Below are positions 49,455 through 60,764 of a stretch of 64,000 nt of DNA, one piece after another (positions within the stretch are counted from its first letter, which is position 1; the number at the start of each line of letters is the position of its first letter). The position numbers were made by a program, and so were the translations under genes. The stretch spans positions 246,479 through 310,478 of the forward strand of contig CM049321.1 of assembly GCA_026874595.1 (NCBI GenBank), read 5' to 3'. Source of the stretch: Sipunculus nudus (Eukaryota; Annelida; Sipuncula; Golfingiida; Sipunculidae). The notes below the pieces were generated by a model. That model did no database searches, had not been told where the DNA came from, and was given only the letters and a program-made list of their open reading frames with translations.

Positions 49455-49875
49455 CCGAGGTATAGGAATGGCGCTATGTCCGTCATCCGTCAGGCCGTCG
49501 ATTAGCATGGCACAAGTCGTAAGAAATGACCATAGAAATTTCTAACTGAAAATCCAGGGAAGTAAAAAAAAATCCTTGCATACCTGATATGAGGTCACTA
49601 CGACCTAAATCCTCTGAGCTATGCTGCTTGGAAATACCCCAGAATAATTCAAAAATGTTACTTAAGCTACAGTATCTTGATAATTGATGGATGGATTGTC
49701 ATGAATCATGCTTTGAATATTGACCATAACTAGTATTGTCAGTTCCCGAGTAATGGTGGTGCCACCTGTTATAATTTCTAATTCTTAAGATGTTTTTTTC
49801 TGTTTTTGAGACCTTCAATTGACAGCATTTATGTCAGTTTCATAGGTGTGGTTTCATCTAGTGTCCCGAAACCTG
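49455..49875 (+). repeat. Dispersed repeat, copy related to 61040-61436
   Basis: Shared landmarks in the same order are AACTGAGGTATAGGAATG-like sequence, GTTAGCA.GGCACAA, GAGGTCACTACGACCTA, TCCTCTGAGC, GATTGTCATGAATC, TGTCAGTTCCCGA and CATCTAGTGTCCC. The start also resembles the repeat at 31570. No coding content. Confidence 0.7.
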
Positions 49876-50293
49876 TCCTTGTTTATGACAGGTTTCTTCG
49901 GTTCCTGATGACTGTTGACGGCACCCGTTTTATTTTTTTCCTATATTTGAGAATGCCAAATTATATTGATAGTATCAGATTCGCAAACTGTGGTTTCATC
50001 AGGCACCCTGAAACCTTGTTTGTCCGTCGTATGTGTTTCTGGATGGCGGACTCTGTCTGATTCCTCGAGTCCTGACCTTAGAGGCCGAGTACAAGTCCGG
50101 GTCCAGGACCCTCGAGTCAAAGACCGAGTTCGAGTTCCTGAAAAAAAGTGGTCTCAAGCCCGGACTCGAATCCAAGTCCGGACTCAATTCTAGCATCACT
50201 GCTTTGGACATGAAACTCTGTTCTATATTTAAAACTTTCATGAATTTGATCGTTTCGAAGGCAAGAAACATATAATTGCAGACACTTAAAGAC

Positions 50294-50456
50294 CAGGAGC
50301 GGATTCAGTGGGGGGGGGGGGGGGGGGGGGGGAAGGAAGGGGAGCCCCCTCTTTTCTACACAAAATTTTAAAATAATAGTATGCACATAATACCAAAGGC
50401 GAGCGTTGTTTTAAAGAGCCCCCCACCCTATTTATTAAATCCTGTATCCGCCCCGG
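50294..50456. mobile_element. Short MITE-like element around a poly-G run
   Basis: CAGGAGCGGATTCAG at the left is answered by the inverted CTGTATCCGCCCCGG at the right. Inside are a poly-G run (about 50310-50332) and CCCCCT/CCCCCC blocks that could pair with it. No clear target duplication is seen. Frames here are Pro- or Gly-rich artefacts. Confidence 0.45.
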
Positions 50457-51722
50457 GGACGTCGAAGTTAACCTTCCGTTATTGTTGTTACCTCCTTGGT
50501 CTCCATCGACATCATCCGCATCATCATCAGTATCGTCGCCATCGTCACTTTCATCATCGTTGTCATCATCGCTCGCAGCGTTCTCTCTGCATTCCGCTCT
50601 CATCTCCCTAAATTCTTAATGCAAAATATCGGCCGAAAGTTAATCATACAGTCAGTCTTTATTGACTCAATAAAGCAGTCGGATTCAGAATCTGAAATAT
50701 ATGTACACTCATTTGTCATAGTCTAAAAATAAAGTCACATCTTTTAGACATACTTTCATATTTTTAATTGGAAATCTGCATTTAAAGAAAAGCAAGCCTC
50801 CACCATGTTTTTATTCACATATTCGGCCCATATTCCCAGGTTTATTCTTACATAAGTGACGCTACATTTGTGTATTTCCTTGTTGACGTTCCTGAATCAG
50901 GATCATGTGCCGGATCCACACCACAATCTAAACTATTCTTGACGGCTTATTTCCGAAATGCTCCGAAATTGTCATGAGATTCCGTTTATGTAGTGAACGT
51001 AAACCTTCCTGGAAGAGGCAATAAAACAATTTCTCTTGAAAGTTTTTACAAAAATTTCGGATAAATATATTCATATGTTATAACGTATTAACTCAGTCAA
51101 GCAGAAAAAAATTATATTGATAGCAATTGGAGCGGTTGTGGTCGACTTAATTGACATATTTTCGGGACTAATGAAGATAAAACTCGGTTAAAACTTCATT
51201 TGTTCCCATGGGAAATACGTTCATCGTACCGTTCATATTATACCAAACCAGTACGTGTAAAACGAATGAAGGACAATATATTAGATATCGCTGATACCGA
51301 TATTGTCGTGCATGGTGGTAATAGTTGACTGTCAGTCTGAAAAACTACAAGCCATCTCTCCAAAGCCATTCATTCAACACACAAGGCTGCGCCATTGAGC
51401 AAAAAGCTTTACACTACACATCATACATTCCTGATATCATTTTTGGTTTTATCTTTAAAGATTGTTGTTAAAAAAAACAGGAACATGTATGAAAACACAT
51501 AAATACACACAGTGCAGCATTAAGGTCAGTGCAGCATTTAACCTGCTTCGCATGATGATTCAGGGTGACGTAACACATGGTCTTTCATTCAAGAATCTAC
51601 ATTACGTTCTACTAGTCATTAAAACTGCCGTGCATCATGATACGCAACAACTGTAGACTCTTCTTTGTTCAATATTCACATTAATAAGAATAGCGTTCAT
51701 GGCGTATATACTCTCATGATGC
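50457..51722. other. Non-coding stretch with ATC-rich low-complexity patch
   Basis: A CATCATC/GTCATC-rich patch at 50495-50580 gives His-rich and Asp-rich frames on opposite strands. The rest is AT-rich with no gene recognised. Confidence 0.55.
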
Positions 51723-52246
51723 CAGGGTTGCCAGCAGCCAACTCGGGAAAAAATCAATGACTTTTGCCAGACTATTCCCTGACGTCCAGGTGGTTTTCGA
51801 AGATTAATCAATACGCAAAATTCTAATTCGTTCTCACGAAAGCCGTTTTACAACTCACCTCGACCAAATCTGTATTTTATTCAGCTTGACAATATAACAA
51901 ACTAACAAATTGTAGGCAACAACTAAGGGTTACGATTATCTCAATTAGTATTCTAAAAGTCACTTATTTTGTTCAAAATAGATATAAGACTAAGAGTCTG
52001 TTTTAAAACTGTAATGCTCATTCAGGAAGCAATTGACATACACCATATTCCCTCACCCTCAAATTATATAAAAACTCTTATGGAAAAAAAAATTTACAAT
52101 ATTTGACGCAAATTAATAAACATTTTACTGTATGGCACATAAAATATCTGATAAGATGTCACTTTTAAATCTATTTTCTGCCAGGGTTGGGGAATGACAC
52201 ACACATACGTACCCACACAGATATACCTTTTATATATCTCTCTCTC

Positions 52247-52301
<55 letters not shown>

Positions 52302-54115
52302 TTTTAGCGTCGGTATGACACATTTCAAATATATTACAATCAATATTATGTATAAGATTTTAGAAAATAAGGTATTATATTTCCAGTATAATTTAATTCT
52401 AAAGCAGGTTTAGATAAAATATGTCATAGTTAACTCATAAAGGTAACCAAAATCTATATAATTCTATGTTGTTACGGAACCTAATATAAACAGATCACGT
52501 ATGCGTGATGAATACAAATTTGGTAATGTAGAAAAAAAAAATCAGATTCTGTAACACTAGTAGCGTGAAATGTCTAGGAGAATGAATAAAGAAGTCAGTG
52601 GTTTGTTGTTAACAAACAAACATAATTTATTCTTAAAACAACCCTAACATTACAATACACTAAATCAATACAATTGTACAGTAAAACAGCGGTATAACAA
52701 CAAATCAATACAAGCACTCAGTAAAATACACAAAGTGAGCAGTACCTGGATACCACCACCGTCAAAACAATAAGTTCTTTAAATGTATACTCTCGGAGAA
52801 TGACAGTCCAGTGTAAAGCTCTTGTAACAATCCAGTAAGTAAACTGAAGTCCAAATGCATAAAATCCAGGAGAAAGTCTGAAGAAAATCTATAATTGCCG
52901 CACTCGTCGGATAAGGTCCCAGAAACTGACACACACGCTTCTGCGGCCGCTGGAAATCTTCTCTGCTGCTGCTATCTCGGCTCTTAAACACAGCCCCTTT
53001 ATATACTCCTCACCCCAAGCCGAGAGTTTTCCACTTCTCGAACAGTCGAAAAGATCTTACACAACACAGTAAACACGCGTTACAGGAATCATCTAGAAGA
53101 ACATCGTTGTATGTATCTCTACATACCAGGGTCATCACGTGACCTCGGCCAGGCGTGAAAGCCCCTAGCTAGCATGACAACGAGAGTTCAACCAGTACGG
53201 ATTAAACTGCGAATGTAACAAACGGCCCGGCGAGGGTGTCACAACATGAGCTACGCCCTTGTCACCCAATATAAAAAGCACCTGTAACAATGTATAAATA
53301 TATTTTAATTACAAACATATAAATATTATTCTCTGAATAGTGTATGGAGGGGCAATTTTTACATTGACCATCCCTCCTTGCCAAAAAAGTGTGTGTGTTG
53401 GGGGGGGGGGGGGTATATCCCCTCCTAAATTGGCGCCCCTGCTACTTTTGATGAAAAGCAAGAGGATTCATGATAATTTACACATGCACATAGTACTCCA
53501 AGGCAGCCCAAATTCACTTTAGATTGCTGCAAAATGCAAAGTAAGCTGAAACTAGAAATTTGAAATTGCAAATGTAATCTTCGTGGTACCGTTAACACTG
53601 ACATCAAACATTTATCATTCATGTGAATAATTTTACCACACTATAACAAAAAATGGCTTTAAAAGATCTGTGTTACTGCATTGTCGATTGCCTTTTGTGA
53701 TTTGTTACCTGTCCAGGTTCATGTTCTTATATTTATTATTTTACTATATTATATAAAAGTGTTGTATTACTGCTTAGAAACAGATCGGGCCTACCTTTAA
53801 TAGCTGGTACTATATATTTCATGTATCATTCTTCAGCATCACAAACCTATTTATATATACAAAAATCAAAGGGAAACAAGATTACACCTACAAAACACCT
53901 ACAAACACACAAGTTTAATTGAAATGGAAAAGGAAAATGAAGTATGGAATTATGTTGGATCAGGGGGCAACGATGTGAAAGCCTCCTCACCTGATAATCA
54001 ACTGCAGTCGAAACAGACATTCAAAGTTCCCTGACTTTTATTAAATTGCTTGACTTTTCCCTGACCTTGAAAAAAAAATCTTTCCCCTGATTTTCCCTGA
54101 CCGATGGCAACCCCG
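51723..54115. mobile_element. Second hAT-like non-autonomous DNA transposon
   Basis: The left end is CAGGGTTGCCAGC and the right end in reverse complement is CGGGGTTGCCATC. Subterminal repeats of TTCCCTGAC type occur near both ends (left near 51776; right at 54028-54100), a common layout in animal hAT elements. The 8-bp flanks (CATGATGC and GATGTGAG) do not match, so the exact edges or the duplication are degraded. It contains an (AT)n run (52248-52297), a poly-G run (53400-53413) and a nested solo LTR. Confidence 0.65.
52470..53289 (-). mobile_element. Solo LTR of the resident gypsy-type family, inverted
   Basis: The + strand reads TGTTACGGAACC at the left and CACCTGTAACA at the right. It is flanked by a perfect 4-bp duplication ATGT (52466-52469 and 53290-53293). 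It matches the LTRs of the 36258-42856 element along its length, including the promoter-proximal segment deleted in that element's 5' LTR. The frame at 52779-52991 is inside the LTR. Confidence 0.92.
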
Positions 54116-54318
54116 GATGTGAGAACAGCCAGTGCTAGCGAATGTCTGGCTGAATCACGCGTGCCTGCATAAACGGACTCCCCTCTGCACAAGATGTTTT
54201 TACCTCCATCCACACGAGAAACTGTATTAGCTCGTATACTTGCGAACAAGTGGAGTGTAAGTCAGTGGAACATACACAATGTTTTTTTTATATATTAGAC
54301 GGGACCGCCAAAACTTAC

Positions 54319-54460
54319 TCTGTCTAAGTTCCCTGAGCTTCTTCATCAGCTCCCTCTCTCGTGCTGTCTTTGGCTTTGCCAATGCACCAGATGGCGCCAG
54401 CGTCACAAGGACCGCCATGACACAGACCATCACAAGAAGCGACCGTGAAAACATGATATT
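54319..54460 (-). CDS. Signal-peptide exon of an unidentified secreted protein
   Basis: On the - strand an acceptor TTATTTACAG precedes AATATC and an ATG at 54452-54454. The exon ends at the donor A|GTAAGT (last exon base 54319), phase 1. It encodes MFSRSLLVMVCVMAVL continuing hydrophobic to APSGALA, a textbook signal peptide with probable cleavage after GALA. A basic segment follows, KPKTARERELMKKLRELRQ. Phase-1 splicing straight after the leader is usual in modular secreted proteins. The frame running beyond the donor is intron. The promoter and first exon lie at 59.6-59.7 kb. The mature domain is unknown because no downstream phase-1 exon was recognised. The basic, helical start does not identify a family. 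Confidence 0.75.
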
Positions 54461-54578
54461 CTGTAAATAATACGAAGAAAAAAATTAATTTCAAACGGAG
54501 CCATTCCAAATCGAAAAAGACCATATGAGTTGATCCTGATGCCAGCAAAAACGGTTGTCATGTCACGAAACACCGGCA

Positions 54579-54581
<3 letters not shown>

Positions 54582-54628
<47 letters not shown>

Positions 54629-54640
54629 TAACAATAATAA
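54582..54640. repeat. (TAA)n microsatellite
   Basis: A TAA/AAT trinucleotide run with two AAC interruptions near its right end, within intron 1 of the - strand gene. Confidence 0.95.
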
Positions 54641-54832
54641 ACAAACGATGGACTGACCCTTCAATTACCCCGATTTTGACGCACCAAAAAAAAAGTTGGT
54701 TTTGTAATGCTAATATGACATTTTTTTAATATGGGTCTTTTTTGGGCTTATTTGTTTTTGCCCTGCCGGAGAGCGCTTGTCGGTAATTGTGAAACCATAA
54801 ACACAATCGAGCCTAATTCGAGAAAAACTACC

Positions 54833-57431
54833 GCACAGATCAAGCGACAATATACCCAGTGAGCGGCCACACAGATCAAGCGACAATATACCCAGTGAGC
54901 GGCCACACAGGTCAAGCGACAATATACCCGGTGAGCGGCCACACAGGTCAAGCGACGATATACCCAGTGAGCGGCCACACAGGTCAAGCGACAATATACC
55001 AAGTGAGCGGCCACACAGGTCAAGCGACAATATACCCGGTGAGCGGCCACACAGGTCAAGCGACGATATACCCAGTGAGCGGCCACACAGGTCAAGCGAC
55101 AATATACCCGGTGAGCGGCCACACAGGTCAAGCGACGATATACCCGGTGAGCTGCCACACAGGTCAAGCGACGATATACCCAGTGAGCGGCCACACAGGT
55201 CAAGCGACCATATATACCCGGTGAGCGGCCACACAGGTCAAGCGACGATATAACCAGTGAGCGGCCACACCGGTCAAGCGACAATATACCAATTGAGCAG
55301 CCACACATATCAAGTGACAATATACCAAGTGAGCGGCCACACAGATCAAGCGACGATATATCCGGTGAGCGGCCACACAGGTCAAGCGACAACATACCCA
55401 GTGAGCGGCCACACAGGTCAAGCGACAATATAACCAGTGAGCGGCCACACAGATCAAGCGACAATATACCCAGTGAGCGGCCACACAGGTCAAGCGACAA
55501 TATACCCAGTGAGCGGCCACACAGATCAAGCGACGATATACCCGGTGAGCGGCCACACAGGTCAAGCGACAATATACCCAGTGAGCGGCCACACAGGTCA
55601 AGCGACAATATACCCGGTGAGCGGCCACACAGGTCAAGCGACGATATACCCGGTGAGCGGCCACACAGATCAAGCGACGATATCCCCGGTGAGCGGCCAC
55701 CCAGTTCAAGCGACAATATACCCAGTGAGCGGCCACACAGGTCAAGCGACAATATACCCAGTGAGCGGCCACACAGGTCAAGCGACAATATACCCGGTGA
55801 GCGGCCACACAGGTCAAGCGACAATATACCCAGTGAGCGGCCACACAGATCAAGCGACGATATACCCAGTGAGCGGCCACACAGGTCAAGCGACAATATA
55901 CCCAGTGAGCGGCCACACAGATCAAGCGACGATATACCCGGTGAGCGGCCACAGAGATCAAGCGACAATATACCCAGTGAGGGGCTACACAGGTCAAGCG
56001 ACAATATACCAATTGAGCGGCCACACAGATCAAGCGACGATATACCCGGTGAGCGGCCACACAGATCAAGCGACAATATACCCAGTGAGCGGCCACACAG
56101 GTCAAGCGACAATATACCCGGTGAGCGGCCACACAGGTCAAGCGACGATATACCCGGTGAGCGGCCACACAGATCAAGCGACGATATCCCCGGTGAGCGG
56201 CCACCCAGTTCAAGCGACAAAATACCCAGTGAACGGCCACACAGGTCAAGTGACAATATACCCAGTGAGCGGCCACACAGATCGAGTGACAATATACCCA
56301 GTGAGAGGCCACACAGATCAAGCGACGATATACCCAGTGAGCGGCCACCCAGATCAAGGGACGATATACCCAATGAGGGGACACACAGATCAAGCGACAA
56401 TATACCCAGTGAGCGGCCACCCAGATCAAGCGACAACATACCCAGTGAGCGGTCACACAGATCAAGTGACAATATACCAAGTGAGCGGCCACACAGATCA
56501 AGCGACGATATACCCAGTGAGCGGCCACACAGATCAAGTGACAATATACCAAGTGAGCGGCAACACAGATCAAGCGACGATATACCCAGTGAGCGGCCAC
56601 CCAGATCAAGCGAGAATATACCCAGTGAGCGGCCACACATGTCAAGCGACAATATACCCAATCAGCGGCCACACAGATCAAGCGACAACATACCCAATGA
56701 GCGGCCACCCAGTTCAAGCGACAATATACCCAATGAGCGGCCACCCAGGTCAAGCGACAATATACCCAGTGAGCCGCCACATAGATCAAGCGACGATATA
56801 CCCAGTGAGCGGCCACACAGATCAAGCGACAATATACCCAGTGAGCGGCCACACAGGTCAAGCGACAGTATACCAAGTGAGCGGCCACACAGATCAAGCG
56901 ACGATATACCCAGTGAGCGGCCACACAGATCAAGCGACAATATTCCCAGTGACCGGCCACACAGGTCAAGCGACAATATATCCAGTGAGCGGCCACACAG
57001 GTCAAGCGACAATATACCCAGTGAGCGGCCACACAGGTCTAGCGACAATATACCCAGTGCGCGGCCACACAGATAAAGCGACAATATACCCAGTGCGCGG
57101 CCACACAGGTCAAGCGACAATATACCCAGTGAGCGGCCACACAGGTCAAGCGACAATATACCCAGTAAGGGGCCACACAGGTCAAGCGACAATATACCCA
57201 GTGAGCGGCCACACAGGTTTAAGCGACAATATACCCAGTGAGCGGCCACACAGATCAAGCGACAATATACCCAGTGAGCGGCCACACAGGTCAAGCGACA
57301 ATATACCCAGTGAGCGGCCCCACAGGTCAAGCGACAATATACCAAGTGAGCGGCCACACAGATCAAGCGACGATATGCCCGGTGAGCGGCCACACAGGTC
57401 TAGCGACAATATACCCAGTGAGCGGCCGCGG
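54833..57431. repeat. 36-bp minisatellite array (about 72 units) in intron 1 of the - strand gene
   Basis: Head-to-tail units of 36 bp contain GTGAGCGGCCACACAGGTC and AAGCGACAATATACC. Variants include GGTC/GATC, GACAAT/GACGAT and CCCAG/CCCGG, so each unit has two to four CpG sites. Because 36 is divisible by 3 and several frames lack stops, long frames arise: on + at 55437-57488 (VSGHTGQATIYP repeated) and on - at 54748-56661 and 55200-57032 (GRSLGILSLDLC and AAHWVYCRLTCV types). A variant block with TATCCCCGGT and CACCCAGTTC recurs exactly 504 bp apart (55681 and 56185), i.e. 14 units. Frame breaks occur near 55206 and 57214. Bracketing by spliced exons on the - strand indicates intronic, non-coding DNA. 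Confidence 0.95.
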
Positions 57432-58440
57432 TGTTTATCGCCGTTAAAAGCGTCATATATTAATTTCTATCTTGCTTCCTATTTGTAAGCTTCCTGACCA
57501 TCGCAATTTATCCTGCTGGCATATTGTTGATACTGTTAAGGTAGCATCTCTAACAAAAAAAAAAACAACAAAAAACCTGAATTTAAAATTGAGCAAACTT
57601 TTGTTTCAAATGCATATAAGACTCGGTGAACTTTTAATCATTTTAAATCCGACATAACTTATTTAATCTGCTTTCATGAATCAAGCCATCACTGTAAAAA
57701 AAGACAATTACATGTCCCCCAAGTACCCTCGATGGGCTGTACTTCAACCGATATCTGTAATTAAGGTTATTATGCATTCCACGATATGCGTGTAATGTAT
57801 GATGGCACTGTAGTACATTCATCATCAGGGACCACCCACTGACATTCATACATGTTTGGTCAAATGTTTACAGCATTCATCATCTGTTCGGAGACGTTTG
57901 GTATCAAGAACATTAGTCAACACATTCTGGTTATATGTTTGCTTCGATCCTCTACATTTTTGCATTAATTATTTATATAATTATTCTGGTCACATGTGGA
58001 AAATACAGAGTGGCAATGCATTATATGCATGCGGAGAGCTTGAGTAGGTTTTGGATTTGAACACTATTTGAACACAAATCTCAAGATTTGGCAAAATGTG
58101 TCAAATAATTGATATAATGTACAAAGTAATCAAATATATCGTGTGTCACAATTAAAACAAATCATGGTGTCGGGTATGGCTTCACACTAAAATTCGTAAA
58201 GTTAATTCAGAGTAGTAGACCAGTAACACATTTGAGTGATCGCAAAAGCAAGAATTATATTTCTAAAAAAAAGTGTTGTAATTTTTTAAAGTTGTAAATC
58301 CTAGAATTTACATATTTATATCTTCATTCTTTATTCACGTAAAACATGAACCCCTATAGGTTGATAAAACGTTGTAATATGATATAAAAAAAAATAAAAT
58401 GTAAATTAATAATATAATATAATATAATATCTATCTAAAA
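57432..58440 (-). other. Intron 1 of the - strand gene, non-repetitive part
   Basis: AT-rich intronic sequence. It ends in a TAATATAATATAATA simple run near 58410-58430. No exon recognised. Confidence 0.55.
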
Positions 58441-58757
58441 CTTATAAAAGGAATTCCGTTCACGTTTCTTCGCAATGTTCTCTAAAACCGCGCTGTGTAC
58501 AATACTGTGCTATACATCATTTTAAAGGTTATCATCCCCGCAGTGATGTAGGCAATATGAGAATAAATAATTTTAATGTACATATAATTTTGAGTGATTT
58601 TTCCGTTTTTACTGACTTGCACCAAAGTTAGACCGAGCACAACCGAACTGGCTTCGGCAGTGACCGGAAAGCGTGCATCTTGGTCACTCAACCTCAGACT
58701 TTTGTTCATATGAATAACGCTTGCTTTCAGTGAGGGATTTGAGCATGTCGGGCATTA
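58441..58757 (-). repeat. Dispersed repeat of about 300 bp, copy 2 (inverted)
   Basis: The reverse complement of this segment matches 34404-34694 through most of its length. Landmarks are GGAATTCCTTTTATAAGT at one end and GACATGCTCAAAT at the other. It carries about 30 extra bases near 58625-58655. Confidence 0.8.
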
Positions 58758-59603
58758 CATTTGAACGAGGCTCTCACCCATGTGCGTGGTCAGTATAGGA
58801 GAAAAACACATGTTTCACGCTATTCAACCTAGGAGGATTAATGACTTAATTCAAGGTCCAAATTTCAGGAACAGGGTTGGGTAGGGGTGGCGGGGATTTA
58901 AGACCTCAACATGTGTCTGACACGATGAAGAAAAAGGTTGCGTTATCTGAAAATAGGATATGGGCCCTCTGCATGGAGTCACGTTTGGTCCGCTTCTGCT
59001 ACTTAAGATGTATGCAAATTTCTGTTTCTTTAGGAACAGTTTCCTTGCAACGTACATTTAATAAATTTTTCATGTGTTCCTCATATCAACCTTATCTTTA
59101 TACGTCCAACGATAGAATCCAGTCAAAATTTCGTCGAAAACCGGAATGCCCCCCGCGTCTCATTCCGTTTCGAAATGTAAACATCATCACTGACCAGGTC
59201 TTCAAGGTAAACATACCGGGATATGAATTTCTTGCCACGAGCACAGCGCAACAAAATAAATGTAAAATTATTATAACATATCTTATTGAGACAGTTTCCC
59301 TCTGAAAACCTATATTTTCGTTAACTTTTAGAATAAAAAAAGAGCCAACATTCCACATCTCAGTTAATATATCTCCCCAACCCCGGTAATAAGCCCGGTA
59401 TACTGGGTTTATCAGCTAGTAATATAATATAATAAAAACAATGCTAACAGTTAAAGTCATATAAAGATATTCTTGTTTTTAGGTCTATAGTTAATAAATC
59501 TCAAGTTATCTCAACTCACATTTAAAACACATTTTATTTTCCTCTTTTGCCCCTGTGAACAAACGTAATCAATAAATAATGTTATTTTTTAAAAATGTCT
59601 TAC
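58758..59603 (-). other. Intron 1 of the - strand gene, promoter-proximal part
   Basis: Overlapping open frames exist on both strands (for example 58877-59305 on +). None has a recognisable domain or matching splice signals. Immediately inside the exon 1 donor the sequence is AT-rich. Confidence 0.5.
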
Positions 59604-59695
59604 CTCTTTGGCGTTTTGGAGTGAATGACTGCAAACCAGAATTTTGTAACTAAAGACAGAAGACCATGCGACAGTCAAGCTGGTGGTATCTGAAT
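59604..59695 (-). other. Non-coding first exon (5' UTR) of the - strand gene
   Basis: From the initiator A at 59695 the transcript would run 92 nt to a consensus donor, AAAGAG|GTAAGA, at 59604/59603. The only ATG inside opens a 5-codon frame (MVFCL), so the exon is untranslated or carries a minimal upstream frame. It is paired with the signal-peptide exon by strand, order and the absence of a nearer promoter; the pairing is inferred. Confidence 0.55.
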
Positions 59696-59725
59696 GAATG
59701 GTCCAGTGCTTACAAACTTTATATA
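59692..59725 (-). promoter_or_regulatory. Core promoter: TATA box and initiator
   Basis: On the - strand TATATAAAG occupies 59725-59717. The initiator TCATTC occupies 59697-59692 with its A at 59695. The first T of the TATA box is therefore at -30 relative to that A, the expected metazoan spacing. A consensus splice donor follows 92 nt later. Confidence 0.65.
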
Positions 59726-60163
59726 CATACCACGCTTATGCGTATCACACGGTATAATGTAAAGTAAATAGATAAAAGAAAATATCAATTATTTAAGTTA
59801 CAGAGCGGTGATTGGCAGGGCTAGCAGCAAATCAGCGAAGCAAATGAGAACGTCACGCCAAACAATACGGTTACAAGGGGATGTGCTAATTTTGAGTTCC
59901 CGATTGATCAGCTTCAGTAAAAATATGGTAAGGTAACTAGGACGGGAAGGGCGATAATGAAAACGTTAATGTGTCCTTTATTTATACATGCATTAATACC
60001 TGTCATTTTCAATGTAGGCTAATTATGAAAAATATGTTCGTAACGTTGCAGGAATTTAACCTGACAAAGTACAAAAAGGGTGTTAGGCCTGAAAAACGTG
60101 AATTTGCACTAATCGTGAAAAATATCTCCAAACCGTTAAATATGTCAAAGTAAATGACAGATG
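59726..60163. other. Upstream flank of the - strand promoter
   Basis: Contains promoter-proximal sequence of unknown function, such as the near-palindrome CGCATAAGCG (- strand, about 59736). No gene recognised. Confidence 0.4.
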
Positions 60164-60752
60164 ACAGCTTCTTTGAAGGTCTCAGAAATAAATAAAAAAA
60201 AATTTAAAATTGGACAAAAATACCGGTGGCACCACCAGTTTCCAGGAACTGATGGAACACTTCATGATCAATATTCATGCAAAGAATCATATTAATCAAT
60301 GAATTGGTTATTCAGATACTAGCGCTTTTGCACATATTTTTAATTATTCTGTTGGGTAATTATGAGCCCCATAGCCCAGAGGCTATGAGTAACAGAGACC
60401 TAATTTCAGGTTTCCACAGAGACTTTTCATGGTCTTCCCTTGATGTAAAGTTAGAAGATTCCAGGTCCAGTGGTGACGATTTGTGCCCTCTTAATGTTGA
60501 CAGCTTTTTTGAAGGTCTCAAAAATAAAGAAAAAAAATCGTAAACAATGGAAAAACACAGGTGGCACCAACAGTTTGCAGGAACTGATGGAACTCTCCAT
60601 GTTGTTGCAGAGAATCATGGTGATATATGCAGTAGTTATTCAGCTACTTGAGCTTTTGTATAAAAGTTTTGATTATTCTGGGGTGCACTTACGAGACCCA
60701 TAGCTCGGAGAATATGGGCAACAGAGACCTAATTTCAGGTTTCCAAGTTTCA
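60164..60752 (+). repeat. Tandem duplication with a 336-bp period
   Basis: ACAGCTT(C/T)TTTGAAGGTCTC begins at 60164 and again at 60500. Both copies continue through GGTGGCACCA, CAGGAACTGATGGAAC, a GATTATTCTG/AATTATTCTG stretch and ACAGAGACCTAATTTCAGG. The open frames across it (60277-60703) repeat parts of the duplication and show no domain. Confidence 0.85.
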
Positions 60753-60764
60753 GGTTATTTTTCT

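Noticed and set aside
55437-57488. 683-codon + strand open frame of 12-residue repeats
   Set aside because: Entirely explained by the 36-bp tandem unit. Equally long frames exist on the other strand, there are no splice or start signals, and it lies inside a predicted intron.
58877-59305. 142-codon + strand open frame as a gene
   Set aside because: No domain, no supporting splice or promoter signals, overlapping frames on the other strand, and it lies within intron 1 of the - strand gene.
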